Shown here one piece after another: positions 1 through 11,835 of a DNA stretch of 64,000 nucleotides. Each line of letters starts with the position of its first letter. The stretch's first letter is position 1. The stretch lies in assembly GCA_002118135.1 (NCBI GenBank), contig BDIU01000398.1:117706-181705 (forward strand), read 5' to 3'. The notes beneath the pieces were generated by a model. The model ran no database searches. It was not told where the DNA came from and saw only the letters and a list, made by a program, of their open reading frames with translations. The DNA is from Trebouxia sp. TZW2008 (taxonomy: Eukaryota > Chlorophyta > Trebouxiophyceae > Trebouxiales > Trebouxiaceae). Position numbers and translations under genes: made by a program.

Positions 1-52
1 ACTTTCAAGCGTGTGGCGTGTGGCGGACTGACATGCATGCTGCGACGTACAG

Positions 53-2010
53 GTGAATGAGTATGACTGCCTTCTCCTGGAGTTTGTGTTTGGCAACAGA
101 CCAGATGACGCTCAGAAAGTGCGTGCTTACGTGCTGGAGACGATTGCCTCAGACCCTGGATTACAGCAAACTGAGCTGGTGTTCCTGGGGCTTTTTGGCA
201 GATCCTGCAGAATCCTAGAAAGCAAAGATCAGCAGGTACATGGTCAGCACGTTTTGTCTTGGTCAAAGCGATGTCATCTGGAAAAGTCTTTGCATGCTGA
301 TGATTTCAAAATTGGAATCCAGGATTTGAGACCATTGCCTCAGATCCTGGATTCCAGCAAACTGAGCTGGTCTTCCTTGGTCTTTTTGGTAGATCCCGCA
401 GAATACTAGAAAGCAAAGATCAGCAGGTACTTGCTCAGCTGTTTGGGCGAGGCATGCCATGTCATGGGTGTACCTGATGCACAGCCTGCTTGACAGCATC
501 TCAAAAAGCAAATGCAAAATGCATCCTTGCACGAACTACAGTCTGGTCAGATTATCAGACACACTTCATGCACACAGCAGTAATGCCGCTCAACCCACAG
601 CCCTCTCACAGCAAGCAGATACGACCTTCTGAAGATCTGTGTAGGAGTTGGCGGAGATACAACAGGAGGGGGCATCAGTTGTACAGCTGTTGCAGCAGTG
701 TAAATCGGTTTGGCCCCCACTCTTGGGCAGCAACTCCAGCAAAAAGCATTTACTTGTCTCTTCGTGTCACTCTACAGCTGCAAAAAGCCAAAAAGCTTGG
801 CTTGTGTGTGCAGGAACTGGCAGAGGTACAACAGGAAGGTGCATCAGTGGTCCAGCTGTTGCAGCAGCGCCAAGCTGGTTTGGCCGCCACTCTTGGGCAG
901 CATTACCCAGAGCTGCGTAACACCACATGGCAGAGTGATTCTAGCGTGCAAGCTGCAGCTCAGACCCTCACCCCACAGATGACTGAGAACAAGAAGAAGG
1001 TAAGCTGCAGCAAACACATCCCTTCCGAATGTTCAATTGTCCAACAATTGCCTTTTGCACGAAGGATCTTGTTTTTTTGTATCTGCAGAATGATCTGCAC
1101 AGCACCAGATGATTCTTTCAAGTGAATCACAGTGAAATAATCGTAAAGATCTGATCATTCAGAAGCAGGAAATGTAGCTAGCGCTCGTTGTGTTAACACA
1201 TGTCAAGCATTTGCTCTGGCCTTGTTAGGGGCAGCGTTCCAGGATGTGTCTGGCATTGTCCTTGATGTATCATGAACAGATTGCTCGCATTGTTGGTCAG
1301 CAAACATGTCAACCTTTGTCACCGCGCAAATGTCGAAATGTCTGCTGACCATCAATGTCAGCAATCTGCGCATGACTGTGACATTGTCCAGCAAGCAATG
1401 AACATCTGCCAGCCGAACTTGCAGATGTTACATTACTGAATTGCATTCCAAATGCAGCCTTTGCTGTCAAAAGTCAGTCCAGCTCACAATGTGCATTTTT
1501 TCTGTACAGGTTGAGGATCTGTTGCGGGAATCTATGGTGTTGAAGGAAGCTCTGGACCAAGCAGTCAGCTCAACTGTGCTAGAGAAGCTGTTGCCCAAGC
1601 GGTATAAGCAGTACTCAAAGGGTATTTCTGGGCGGTCCTAGGGTCTACGCACCTCAGTCGTCTCAGTCCTGTCATTTCAATTTGTCCAAGCGGTATAAGC
1701 AGTACCAATAGGGCATGTTAGGGCGGTCTTAGGTTTCATGCATCTCAACGCAACTCAGTCCTGTCACTTCGATTTGCCGAAACGGCCGAGCAGGAACAGA
1801 AGCCTTACTTTACAGTGGCTTAGGGATCATGCATGTTTAGTCATTCAAGTCCTGTCGCATTGAGTTTGCAGCGTAAGGTTGAGGCAGAAATGGCAGGTTC
1901 TCATGGTGGTCTGCCTGCAGATGCCATGGGCTACAGCAGGCTTTCAGATTTCAATGCAGGCACGTTCAAGCCAGCTTCTCTTCCTGTTTTTGTGGTTTGT
2001 TTAGTCTAGC
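53..2010 (+). CDS. Unrecognised coiled-coil protein, 3' part (5' end outside window)
   Basis: I do not recognise this protein. Three exons are supported by splice sites and phase: 53-235 (starts after an acceptor, ends at CAG|gtacat), 814-999 (ends AAG|gtaagc) and about 1510-1621. The second and third encode charged, Gln/Glu/Leu-rich sequence that should form coiled coil (ELAEVQQEGASVVQLLQQRQ; VEDLLRESMVLKEALDQAVS). A possible last exon begins after an acceptor near 1872 and runs to a TAG at 2008-2010, but its phase does not join cleanly to exon 3, so the 3' end is uncertain. Exon 1 has a second, diverged copy of its 3' half at about 333-440, exon 2 has an upstream copy at 648-760, and the end of exon 3 is echoed at 1685-1800. 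The copies lack a consistent frame or junction and are probably intronic remnants. Confidence 0.5.
333..760 (+). repeat. Degenerate extra copies of exons 1 and 2 of the first gene
   Basis: Positions 333-430 closely match 143-240, including the following cag|gtac junction. Positions 648-760 closely match 814-915, but with an in-frame stop and no matching downstream donor. They look like tandem duplications of exon plus junction that have since decayed. Confidence 0.7.
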
Positions 2011-3411
2011 AGTGTGCAACACATGGTTACGTTCCTCCCAGAAAGTTATGGAAGCTCAGCTGTTGTCGCTTTTGCAGTGTTGCTGACAATTCAAAGCATG
2101 CTTCACGAGTGCTTTGACCATTGCAATGCTAAGTCAACTTTTGCAGTCATCAATGCAAAGCATGACAATGCAGAGCGACCTTACGTGCTTGCGCAGACAT
2201 ACTGTTCGATACCAATGCGTTGGCGCTGATGTTGCACAGAACCCAGCCCTTGACATGTTGTATGGGTCAGCTGGCGCAGCAGCGTAACGTATGGCATGGC
2301 AAGCAGACACTGTATGCAGGCTCAATTACGTTCGCTGATTATTTCTTTCTTGATCTGGAAGCAGGATTACGATTAGATCAGCTGTTCAGGCAGGCTACCG
2401 TTGTCTGAATTTTTGCTACTAATGCCCAACAGACAGCACAGGCCAGGACTTCCATGGTCCTCAAGTAATGGACAATTGCCCTACTGGAAGCATCATGCAT
2501 CAAATTCACTAAATTGGGGAAGCCCTGCCTGTCTCGCCAAAATCAACTTGTAGGAAACAGACGGTGCGTGACAGCAACTGTGCCAACAATGTACTTGACA
2601 TGAACTTGAGGTAAAAGCTTTGAAAGCTTCTCAACACGCCTAGGTCAGACAACGACGGCCTAGTCTGGTCTCAACACATGTATAGCCAGATAACAGGCAC
2701 TTGCGCATTTCGTCCATTTGCGCTTTTACTTGCTCAGGCATGCTGCAACTGCTTGAGTATTCTAATCCACAGATCATTGAAGTATTCTGGTGAATCACAG
2801 CAGCGTGCATGAAAACTTGAAAGGCACCAACACGCTGCATATGGTAGGTCTGTAACGATGAGCTAACGACTTATCAGAGAGCAGGTTGATGCCAGCAAAC
2901 AACACTGCAGTGTTGTGCTGCTTGACATTGTTTGTTTGCTACAATCTCCAGCCGTGTACCCTAGATTCAGTACCCAGCAAAGATGATCCCTGAACCTTGC
3001 TGCAATCGGGGGTGCAACCATATGGAGTGCAGCTGCTGATTGGCTTCCATATAAATCGAAGCTGAAGCTTTCATCAAAACAAGCTGGCAGACTGATTGCC
3101 ATGTCAAAGGCCTGAGCTAATTGAGGATAGGTGCGGGCTGTCACAGCACACCATATAAGTGGTCTCTCATGATGACATTTCAGTTCATGCTTGCATACTT
3201 CAGCTAACTGCAAGTCTGAAATGTAGGTCAGAGCGTTCTGTTGTCATGTGTTGTGCTAACAATGGTGTGCTGCAGAACAAATCCAGCAGAGTCTCAAGTG
3301 TGACATGGGCGCCGCCTGTCTGTCACCAAAAACTGATCTGCTCCTCTGCTATTAGCAACAGTACTTTCCAGGTGAAGACAAGGCCTTGAAGTCTCAAGAA
3401 GCTGCTGCCGG
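2011..3411. other. Intergenic stretch, no supported gene
   Basis: Only short open frames without splice-compatible neighbours or recognisable motifs occur on either strand. I see no RNA gene or clear repeat here apart from diffuse low-complexity sequence. Confidence 0.5.
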
Positions 3412-3801
3412 CTAGCCTGGAAACCATCGCCTAATAGCATCTATTGTGTCGGCAGGCACGGTGTTGAACATGATCCTCGCGTCTGGCGCGCACTCCCGAA
3501 CGCACTGAAGTATGTCTTCGAGCCAAGCAGCGTTCTCGACCGGACAGCGGATGCCGCGTCCAATAACGATACCGTCAATTGGCGTGGACGCCAACTCGTG
3601 TCGTACCTTGCTGCTGCCGTCAGCTGGCGAGGTACCGAAGTGCGTGAAGTCGATTCCGTCATCCCGCATCTGACTGTCAAGCGAGTCGAGCTGCATTCGT
3701 ATATGGTCTGGCACGACCGGATCGTCGGCACGCAAGCCCACCAGAATGATTCGCGGAGACCGCTTTGCAGCTCCAGAGGACATGTTGCTCATGCAGGCCA
3801 T
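3412..3801 (-). CDS. Small intronless hypothetical protein, 129 aa, possible transferred gene
   Basis: This is an uninterrupted frame from ATG (3801) to stop, with visibly higher GC than the flanks. Residues 16-30 form a typical beta strand and loop (PRIILVGLRADDPVV), followed by alternating helices and strands that include DGIVIGRGIRCPVENAAWL, as in a small Rossmann-like alpha/beta domain. I cannot name the family. Unlike every other recognised gene in the window it has no introns and no neighbouring exon copies, which fits a bacterial or fungal origin, though this is inference. Alternative starts at Met4 or Met7 are possible. A retained pseudogene fragment is the main alternative; the compact, Cys-poor composition argues for real coding. 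Confidence 0.55.
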   Translation of the reverse strand: MACMSNMSSGAAKRSPRIILVGLRADDPVVPDHIRMQLDSLDSQMRDDGIDFTHFGTSPADGSSKVRHELASTPIDGIVIGRGIRCPVENAAWLEDILQCVRECAPDARIMFNTVPADTIDAIRRWFPG

Positions 3802-4797
3802 GCACCTCCTGGTTTTTCACCAGCACAATGTCAACGGTATTTTGTATTTGCAACGTTTCATCTTCTGCTGGTTTGAGCAAGCAAGCAACTTCAGAATCTG
3901 TTCCTGTTGCCAGAGGCTCAGTCTTGCGCATTGCTGCGGCATGCATTACAGGCTAGCACATCCTGCAAGCCTGAGGAGTTCATCATACACACATGGGCAC
4001 ATCAAGTGCTATTCTTTAGGTGATTCTCCCGACGGTTTGATCAGCTATTTGCCAGCCAGATAAGCAGAATACTTGTCTGCTTGAACTGCTTCTGTTTCAT
4101 GTCTTTGGAAGCTTGGCGACCTGCAAATGCACAAACACACATCACAGTTTGCTGCAGCAGTCGGCTGTCAACACCTATCAGCACATACATGTGAACAATG
4201 TGGTCACGATGCGTCGACTGACAAATCAAACTCGTTTGGCTATCACTTGCTGCCGGGCACTCAGGATGCGTTGTATTTTGAGCATGTAGCAAGCTTGTAA
4301 GCATATTGACAAGTGGTTTGGGAGCACAAGGTCTGGAACGTTTGCGCTTCGGTATGGTACTGGATCCTGACCCCAAATCACTTGTCCCATCGCTATTCAG
4401 CAAACTAAACGCCCAAAACATGACAAACTCTTATGGCTTGGCAGCAAGCAACATACTCTCTTCAATATAGTCCCCATGCGTCAAGGAAACTGTCAAATTC
4501 CAGAAAAAGTGCAATGCCAGTATACTAAGCACACACATGCACTGATGATCAGGGGTCGGGTGGGCATTGTAGGCACCATTTCTGTTGTGTTGCCATCCAC
4601 AATCTGCACTGTACACATGGCAAATCACAGCTGCAATTCTAATGGTCACTGCAGCTGGCAAATTTGCAGACAAGCGCGTCATGCACAGAGCTGGTGCAGT
4701 GCACATGCTGAACACATACACAGATCAAGTAGAACACTTTGCATGCGAGTCACAGGGCAGACTGTGCCTTGAACAACAGAGCCAGCAGAATGCTCAC
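3802..4797. other. Region downstream of FHA exons; possible 3' coding remnants
   Basis: A minus-strand open frame at 4041-4421 contains a basic patch (IPKRKRSRPCAPKPL) that could be a nuclear-localisation segment of the FHA gene's 3' end. I could not connect it by phase to the FHA exon ending at 4798. Nothing else here is supported. Confidence 0.3.
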
Positions 4798-7108
4798 CGT
4801 GTAGGTCCTGGAGCTAGCGCCAAACTTGATGATGGACCCTAGCTGCAAACCCCTGGGAGCTTTGGGTCTCAGCCATAGCCCATCCACATTGGTGCCATGA
4901 CCTGTCAACAGGCACATCTCGTTACAACATCATGATCATCATCATCATCATTATCACCATCAAAATAGTGTCTGATGGCCTGCTGCACTGTACTAGCAAT
5001 GCAATCCCACTACAGTGTTACTTCTGAGTAAGGACAATCTGATGTAAGGACATTTTTCTTGGTAAGCAACCCAGTCGTTATAAAGAGTCTACTGTAGCAA
5101 GCTTCAGGTGCTGCATCATAAGATGATGGTGCGCTGCAGCATGATATTTGGTCAGCGTTCAGAGCTCTTCACCATATGGCAAAGTTACACTAGACCACAC
5201 ATAGTGACAGCCAATCATCAGGGCACAAAAAACTGCAGTCCACGCAGGGTTTGTATGATGTAGAACTTGTGAGTCAACGAAGGCCAGTTTCTGAGCTTCT
5301 CATGCTCCACATTGCAATCCATATGCGTGTTGTAGACCTTGTATGTCAACAAAGCCCAGACTCTAAGCTGGCCCTTCCTTCATGGGACTGGTCACACAAC
5401 AATGCCCTGTGGTGACAGACCATTGCTCTCTTTTGCCTATCAAGCAATTGAGCCTGCTGTTTGAGCTCAACAGCTTTGTTGTGTTGCACAAAGCTTCTTA
5501 TGAAGATGCATCACTCACCAGAGCCCATATCTGTGATGAAACAGCGCTTGTTGAGGTCCATGGACAGGTGAGCGTGTTGGCGGGAGATGGACAGGTGCTC
5601 CAGAACCACATCGCAGCCGCCAGGTTGCCGCCCAAACACGCAGCGCTGATTTGGCGCCAACGTGAGCTTGAGCTGACCAGCTTCCCGCCCTTCCCTAGCC
5701 ACATCTAGCACTACTGCAGCTTCCGCAATTTCTTCTGGCTGCCTATGATTGCAGGCTCAACTCAATTCAGCAGATATTCAAGCTTCAGGTTTGCTAGTGG
5801 AAAGTGGCATACATGAAATGACTTGGGCTGTGGGATCAAATGAATGCTTCACCAACTTTCGTGCAATTCAAATTCTAATAAAAGCACGTGCAGAGTGCGT
5901 AGACTTGACAATGTGCTTGTGACTGCTGGCTTGTCAACAGCCTCTGCTCTACCCCTAACAGCAATCAGTCTGCTGTGAGAATGCTGTACTCACCTGCACC
6001 GTGGTTGGCAAAAAGCCTAGCAAGGCAGAGGGGGCTGGTGCAGCTTTGTACACCGTTTGACCAGATGGCTGCAACTGCTGGCAGGCACAAGTTATTGCTG
6101 GACATGATCAAGTGCACATGCTCTCAAGTCAGCTTTGCCAGCATTGCAATTCACATCAATGCAGTGGGTGGAACATTTGCACAGTGTCAGTACACAAGTG
6201 AACATGTGACGGCAGGCGTTTGCATAAACGATGTCTGGTCCTCTGATTAGCCTGGAGTAGCGTTGCCTATACACCAGGTTGCAAAAAGCCACTTATGATG
6301 TGGTCAAACCATATTCATGAGGCTATGTCATGCTGCAGACAATGACGGTGGTTTGCCTGCGTTGTCTGCAGCAGCAGTTGCCCAGACCAGCATGTTTCAA
6401 GCAGTCATTTGTAATGCAGTCAGGACAACATGCACAATGCTGAGTCAAGCCATGAACTGTACCTGCCATTATCAGTAGCGGCAGTTGCTGGTGGCGCTTT
6501 CTGGTTTGCAACCCTGTCATGCATGTCCCTTTCAGCATCAATACTTGACTCATGCCGGATCCGATGCTCACGATGTTGCTCACGCTCTGAACCCCTGTCG
6601 TTTCTGTCTCTGTGCCTTTTCTTGTCATCTCTGCGGTCCCTTTCATCTGAGTCAGAGCGCCTGTGCTTGTGCCTGTGTGACCTCTCCTCTTCTGTTCTGC
6701 TGGACCTGCCACAGTAAGCCACCATATAGAACGTTCAATACGCAATATGTGTTGTATAAACTCAGTAAAGGGCAATCACTGAGCTGCAGTGCGGACCGTG
6801 CAATACGCTGTAGATCGGCGCCAATGCATGATACACAAAACACACAAGTGGCCTAACGTTCAGCAATCAATGAGAGGAAGCTTCCGCAGATGCACCTACC
6901 CGCCATGCCGCCTATGCCCTTCTTCATCTTCACCTCTCTCCCTGCTGCGATGCCTCTTGCGCTTTCTGTCCTCTGGTGAGCTAGAACCCCCATCACTGTG
7001 GTGATGCCTCCGCTCATCAGCGGTTCCGCCATTGGCATTACCTTTGTCTGCATCTGATGGTGCTGTTTGTGGCGGCTTATGATGCTTGCTGGCTGGTACA
7101 AAATCAAC
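4798..7108 (-). CDS. RS-rich FHA-domain nuclear protein (SNIP1/DAWDLE- or NIPP1-like), partial model
   Basis: Five exons in transcription order: 7108-6900, 6705-6463, 6074-5994, 5738-5519, 4901-4798. The first two encode a highly charged Arg/Ser/His/Asp/Glu region (RKRKRHRSRERGEDEE) like the RS-type tails of splicing and small-RNA factors. The last two together make an FHA phosphothreonine-binding domain: FGRQPGG gives the conserved Gly-Arg, SISRQHAHL the Ser-x-x-His, HGTNVDG the end loop, and IIKFGASSRTYT the last strand, which resembles NIPP1 and SNIP1. Exons 4 and 5 join in phase; exons 2 and 3 do not, so a small exon may be missing. The 5' start must lie between 7109 and the neighbouring gene's end at 7689, and the 3' end was not found. 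Family knowledge suggests roles in pre-mRNA or microRNA processing. Confidence 0.7.
5012..5097 (+). mobile_element. MITE-like element, short copy
   Basis: It begins with CTACAGTGTTACTTCTGAGT, contains two GTAAGGACA motifs, and ends with TATAAAGAGTCTACTGTA, so the ends are imperfect inverted repeats of the TACAGT(A/G)TTTTCTC type shared with copies at about 9860-10034, 55560-55695 and 57521-57697. It lies in an intron of the FHA gene. Confidence 0.5.
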
Positions 7109-7688
7109 CTGAAGGCAAGCAACCATTTGCGGCAAGGCATGAGGTTGATATGAGCACTTGAAAGCAATGCAAACTCATGATCACAGCTGTGACGTCATGC
7201 CCCAGGCATGCAAGTTCTTGGCATGTTGAGGTGCAGCATGAAGGTATGCACCCAGGTGTGGTCGCTCCCCTAGGAGATGAAGCTAGCGTGCCTGAGCAAC
7301 ATGTTCCAGCAGGCATCCTGATAAGTCTATAAGCAGACCTGTTGTGAACAGGACTTCCAGCCGGACTGGATCTGAGTGTGGCAAGCTGTGGCAGCACAGA
7401 CACGCAGAGCCATGCAATCTCTACGCTGCCGCAATCTGTCACACATAGGTTCAGCCAGTGTGTGGTTGCTCTGCATAGAGCCGTCATGAGCGTGCCTGAG
7501 CAACCTGTCGATGCGGGACCCTGATGGCTGAGCATGCAGACCAACTGTGCAGAGGCTGTACAATTGGGCTGCACCTAACTGTGGCAAGCTGCGGCAGCAC
7601 CGAGACGCAGAGCTATGCAATTTCTGAACTGCCACAATCTGTCATGCACAGCTTCAGCCCATATGGACAAGGACCAGTCATTGGAAAG
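7109..7688. repeat. Tandem duplication of about 200 bp between the FHA and phosphatase genes
   Basis: Positions 7377-7445 match 7580-7648 (shared TGTGGCAAGCTG followed by GGCAGCAC and CACGCAGAGC-type stretches), a period of about 203 bp. The minus strand carries open frames, but none has a convincing splice connection. The first exon or exons of the FHA gene should be here. Confidence 0.5.
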
Positions 7689-10600
7689 TCAACCGTCAAA
7701 CAACAGGACTGCCAAGCTATCAAGGCTGCTGTACAGTGTAGGGCTACTGGCGCTACTGTACAATGCAGGGCTGTTAGGCCTGCCATAAAATGTAGCGTTA
7801 CCGGATCCGCTGTGCAGTACAGGGCTAGTGGGGCTAGTAGGGCTGCAGTACAAACGGGTAGTAGGGCTGCAGGGGCTGCTGTACAGTACAGGGCTAGTAG
7901 GCCTGCTGTACAATGCAGGGCTGTTTGGGCTGCTGTAAAATGCAGGCCTGTTAGGGCTGCTGTACAATGCAGGGCGGTTAGGCCTACCGTACAACGCAGG
8001 GCTGTTAGGGCTACCCTTCAATGCAGGGCTAGTAGGGCTGCTGTGCAAGGCAGGGCTGCTGGGGCTGCTGTACAGTGCAGGGCTGTTTGGCCCACCATAC
8101 AATGCAAGTTTGATAGGGGTGCTGTAAGGGCAGGACTTGTCTGGGTTGGTCTTGAATGCACAGCTCAATGCCTCCCTCTTTTTGTTGCAGAGACACTCAT
8201 GTACAGATACTCCTGTTGTGAAGGCAATGCAAGTAGGAACTGGCCATTGCGTTCTGGTTGCAGTGTTCTATTTGGGTGAGGGCGACTCGACGAGTGGATT
8301 ATTTTGTTGGTCATCAGTGGTGCAATTGTCACAGGTGGAATCACTGTACAGTGCAAGGCTGAAACAGGGCAGAGCAACAGACCTGGACTTTCTGACCAGC
8401 AGCGCCCTGGCTGAGCAGTGCAGGGGCGTCAGCACCCCTGCCCCCTGCAGACCCCCCTGGGTCTGACCTGCAGCACAACTCCATCATTAAGTTCTTGCTT
8501 CATGCATTGACGCACGTCTTGTTTCACAAGTAGCGTTGTGAATTGACATGGACATGCAGATAAAGGCTAGATCATAATCAAAGCTCAATCTCAAAGCTAA
8601 GCTGTGCTGCAGGCTTGTTCATTACAGCAGCACATTGCAATGGGAAGACATGGCTGATCTTATGGACAGAATGCTGGGCATTGCTGTCATGTGCCTGGTG
8701 CAGCAGAAGCAATGTGGGCAGTGCACCCCATTTTGACTGGGTCGGGGAAGGGTCTGAGGAAAGGGTGAAACAGGCAGCAGGTGTAATCAAATATCACAAC
8801 CTTGACACACCACAACTGAACAATCGCCAAGATAACAGAGAACTCAAAAGGTGGATAGGCAGCAAGCAAGGGGCAGGACAGACCTGTCAGTGATGCCCAG
8901 AACCTGCTCAAAAGCGCACAGGCTGCGCCAGAAGCCGTCATTCGGGTTGACCAGGCTGCGGCGCGCCTGGCAGTGCTTGCGGGCGCGAGCAGCATTCCAG
9001 CCAGAGCGGCGCATGAGGTAGGCAATGCACAGGCTGGCTGATCTGCTCACTCCCGCCCCACAATGGACTAGCACCCCTGCAGTCCGGACAGACTTTTGGT
9101 GATTTGCTTCAAGGCTGTGCATGAGGTAGGCAATGCACAGGTTGGCTGACCTGCTCACCCCTGCCCCACAATGCAATAGCACCCCTGCAGTCCAAACAGA
9201 CAGTGAAGTCAAGTATATAAAGCAAGGCTCATCCTGCAAGTCAAATTGCAAAGTAAAAGACACATTGGCATTGCAATCCAAACACATGTGGACAATTTGC
9301 ATGAGACCTGTGAGTCAGCCAAAGGGTATGGCAAGCAAGATACAAAACAGCACCTGAGTTGCTAGCTCGCGCCTCTTCAATGTAGTCATAAGAAGGATTG
9401 AAGTAAGGCGTGATGTCCTGGGTGTGTACATCTGCCACTGTCATCTTGAGGTGCTGGAAGCCTTTGGGAACCTGGAGATTCTCTGGATTGTTGTGAATGC
9501 TGATGATCCTGCACAGCAACTATCACGATCATTGATGCGTGTGACAGATTACAACACAGGCAACATCAGAACGACAACCTGCAGCATGTGGCCAAGAAAG
9601 AAAATAGAAAAGTCTGTGCCGTTGGGCATCATATTGGCAGCCTCTGTCTAAAGAGGCAGCCCAGGACTGCTGCTGTCAACATCTGGCAAAACAGCATGAT
9701 TACAACATCTGGCAAAACAGCAAAAGAAACCTTTTGCAGCGCTGGAGTTTGCGCTACAGCTTGATCGGCCCATGGGCATGACATCTGACAGCATTGCCCA
9801 GGAGGTCATCTCCAGGCTTATTGAGGCTGGTCATCTGCAGACTTTGCTCACTTGTGCAGCAACTTCTCGTAACAAGGACACCCAATGAAGGGCTATTCTT
9901 GATGTAAGGACAAGGCGATTGAAACCAATCACTGCATTCTGACTGCAGTGGTACCTCCAAGTAAGGACAAGGGGATGTAAGGACAAATCTCTGGGTGACT
10001 GAAGCACTTGTTGTCACGAGAAAATACTGTAAGCTGTTTTAGCTGGCCGTGCAGCGCATGATGTACATTGCCTGTGGGCAACATCATTCTGGGCATAAAT
10101 TTAGTATCAGGCTACACAGGAAGCTGAATGACATGCCTTTTGATGCCCAAGTCTTTCAGTGCTGAGAAGTTCTCTGCATGCTCCCAGTTGCCCAAATACA
10201 GCAGCCCTGGTATGATCTCACCAGGATATCTGCAGCGACCCACACAGCAGCATTTTGCTGACTGTCTATCTCAGAACACCAAGAGTCCAAATCCATAGCT
10301 CAGCAAATTGTGCACAGGCCAAAAAGCTGCGCCAGGAGACAAGTATGCTCAGCAGGATGTGCATGTGCATGCCACCATTGCAAAGCATACAATGAGTTAC
10401 TGCACATACAAACCATACATTCAGTGTCCTTACAAGAAGAAGTTTTTTTGATACCTGATTGCAGCGTTGGCCTTCACAGACTGAGTGCACAAGAATGGGT
10501 AGCTCTGCTCAAAGGCTTCAAAGCTGCAATAAACATAGGCTGTCATGGCATAGGTCTGCCAGCTGAGCATTGAGCAATTTGCATGAACTCGGCAGCTTGT

Positions 10601-11189
10601 CCATTTGCAGCTGATATCAGACTCACCCTGCTTTGTACACAGAGATGCTCTTGGCTCTGCTCTCTTTGGACAAGAAAGCAGCAACTGGATGTGTTTTGTC
10701 TAAAGAGTCATCACCATACAAAATGACAGGCTTGTCCCACCTGCAAGCTTTTTAGAACTGATGCAGAGCCACGCAACAGTGCTAGCAAATCAGATTCTTG
10801 GCTTACCTACCAGCAATCTTTTGACCATTTCTGATCATAGCTTGCACCAGAATAGTCCTACAAATCACCAAATTGCATGAATGCCTGCAACGGCAGCAGC
10901 ACAAGGCAAATTTGGCCTGCAATCAAGCCTCACCAGCAGCGTCTCCCCGCTGGCAGTCACTCTGATGCAAAACGCCTGCATCGGCAAAGTGCGTTCGTTG
11001 CACTCTCTGATGCGGCCGTGAAGACTGTCTCAGCATAAAAGTTTTTGTCAGTGCTCGTGCCTGATATATATGTTTTCGCTTGAAAACTTTCGCGCTACGC
11101 ACATCCAGCAGCAGCGTCACTGGGTCTTGGGGGCAAGCGGTGAAACATGAACGAAACACGGCGTCTGCCGCGATGCTTTTGACCTCCAT
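7689..11189 (-). CDS. Rhodanese-like plus dual-specificity protein phosphatase, 442 aa
   Basis: Nine exons join with consistent phase: 11189-11061, 10975-10934, 10857-10811, 10740-10627, 10523-10455, 10229-10137, 9508-9354, 9076-8884, 8175-7689. Residues 1-130 form a rhodanese/CH2-type domain (TLLLDVRSAKVFKRKHIYQ; DKPVILYGDD) with no Cys in the active loop, so it is probably a binding module as in MAP-kinase phosphatases. Residues 150-270 are the phosphatase: YPGEIIPGLLYLGNWEHA, the likely general acid Asp191, and the P-loop HCGAGVSRSA with Cys222 and Arg228. The tail is a Ser/Pro-rich array of 9-residue units. Introns 1 and 6 appear to use GC donors (CAG|gcacg, AAAAG|gcatg). The P-loop exon has a second in-frame copy upstream. 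The role is probably dephosphorylation of phospho-Ser/Thr/Tyr proteins; the substrate is unknown. Confidence 0.88.
7700..8135 (-). repeat. Coding minisatellite, about 27-bp unit (SPALYSSPN-like)
   Basis: About fifteen imperfect 27-bp units encode variants of PNSPALYSS at the C terminus of the phosphatase. The plus strand is also open across the array, because the unit length is a multiple of three and lacks stops on both strands. Confidence 0.85.
8884..9184 (-). repeat. 108-bp in-frame duplication of the phosphatase P-loop exon start
   Basis: Both copies begin at CTGCAG|GGGTGCT (exon starts 9184 and 9076) and encode GVLxHCGAGVSRSAxLCIAYLM. The upstream copy then diverges into HSLEANHQKS and runs in frame into the second. 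Using the upstream acceptor adds 36 residues and a second P-loop; using the downstream acceptor gives a normal phosphatase domain. Confidence 0.85.
9858..10034 (+). mobile_element. MITE-like element in a phosphatase intron
   Basis: It contains several GTAAGGACA-type motifs and the segment GCATTCTGACTGCAGTGGTA, also found at 55600-55620, and ends with GAGAAAATACTGTA, the family's terminal repeat. The left end (AACTTCTCGTAACAAGG) is a degenerate match to the opposite terminus. Confidence 0.55.
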
Positions 11190-11835
11190 GTCGCCTTTCC
11201 CAGCTGAGCGCAGTCGTGTAGATCAAGTTGAATGTGCAGGCTAGAGCGAAATTTCAGCTGCTACATCATGCAGAGCTCATCATCAAGGACACCAAGCCGC
11301 ACGGGCAGCACGGCGTGAGCACGCTCGATCAATAGCCAAGATCGATGTGCAACAACCAACATGTACATGCAGAAGACGAACCGTCTGCGTGAAGACCATT
11401 TGCAATTGAATGCAATGCTTTGGCCCAATGTACAATTTATGGAAGGATTGGGGCATTTGGGCTACTGTCCAATACGTTCTGGCTATGTCAATTCGGAAAT
11501 ACAGATGCATGGATTTTAAAGAAGATGAGATCTCAAGTTGCTGCAGTAAGTACCAAATTGCGGTTGTGCCGTGCACTGAGCAAAAGCGATGTGTTGATGT
11601 CTGCAGGCAGTTGTGTAGGTCAGCTTCGCAACATGCAACAGCCAATGACAGCTACTTGGCATTGCAGCAGCAGTCGAATCGAACTGAATATACACCCAGA
11701 TGGTCTCGGAGCTGTTCAGCCTGATTGAAGTCCTGTCGGCAAGTGCCAGTGCTCCGCTGCGAACAAGCGGGAACATGCAAAAGGGCCCCGCAGATTGTAC
11801 CAAGCACATTTCCTGATCAGCGTCTGCTGGCAGCT
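11190..11835. promoter_or_regulatory. Divergent intergenic region between phosphatase and spermidine-synthase-like genes
   Basis: The two start codons, 11189 (-) and 11836 (+), are about 650 bp apart and transcribed away from each other, so both promoters must lie here. I see no TATA box or motif I can defend. Confidence 0.45.

Noticed and set aside
6420..6856. Plus-strand frames rich in Ser/Leu/Cys across 6.4-6.9 kb
   Set aside because: They are the antisense of the RS-rich exons of the FHA gene.
7524..8279. Long plus-strand ORF (251 codons) opposite the phosphatase tail
   Set aside because: It is the antisense reading of the 27-bp minisatellite; its length follows from repeat periodicity and it shows no motif or splice partner.
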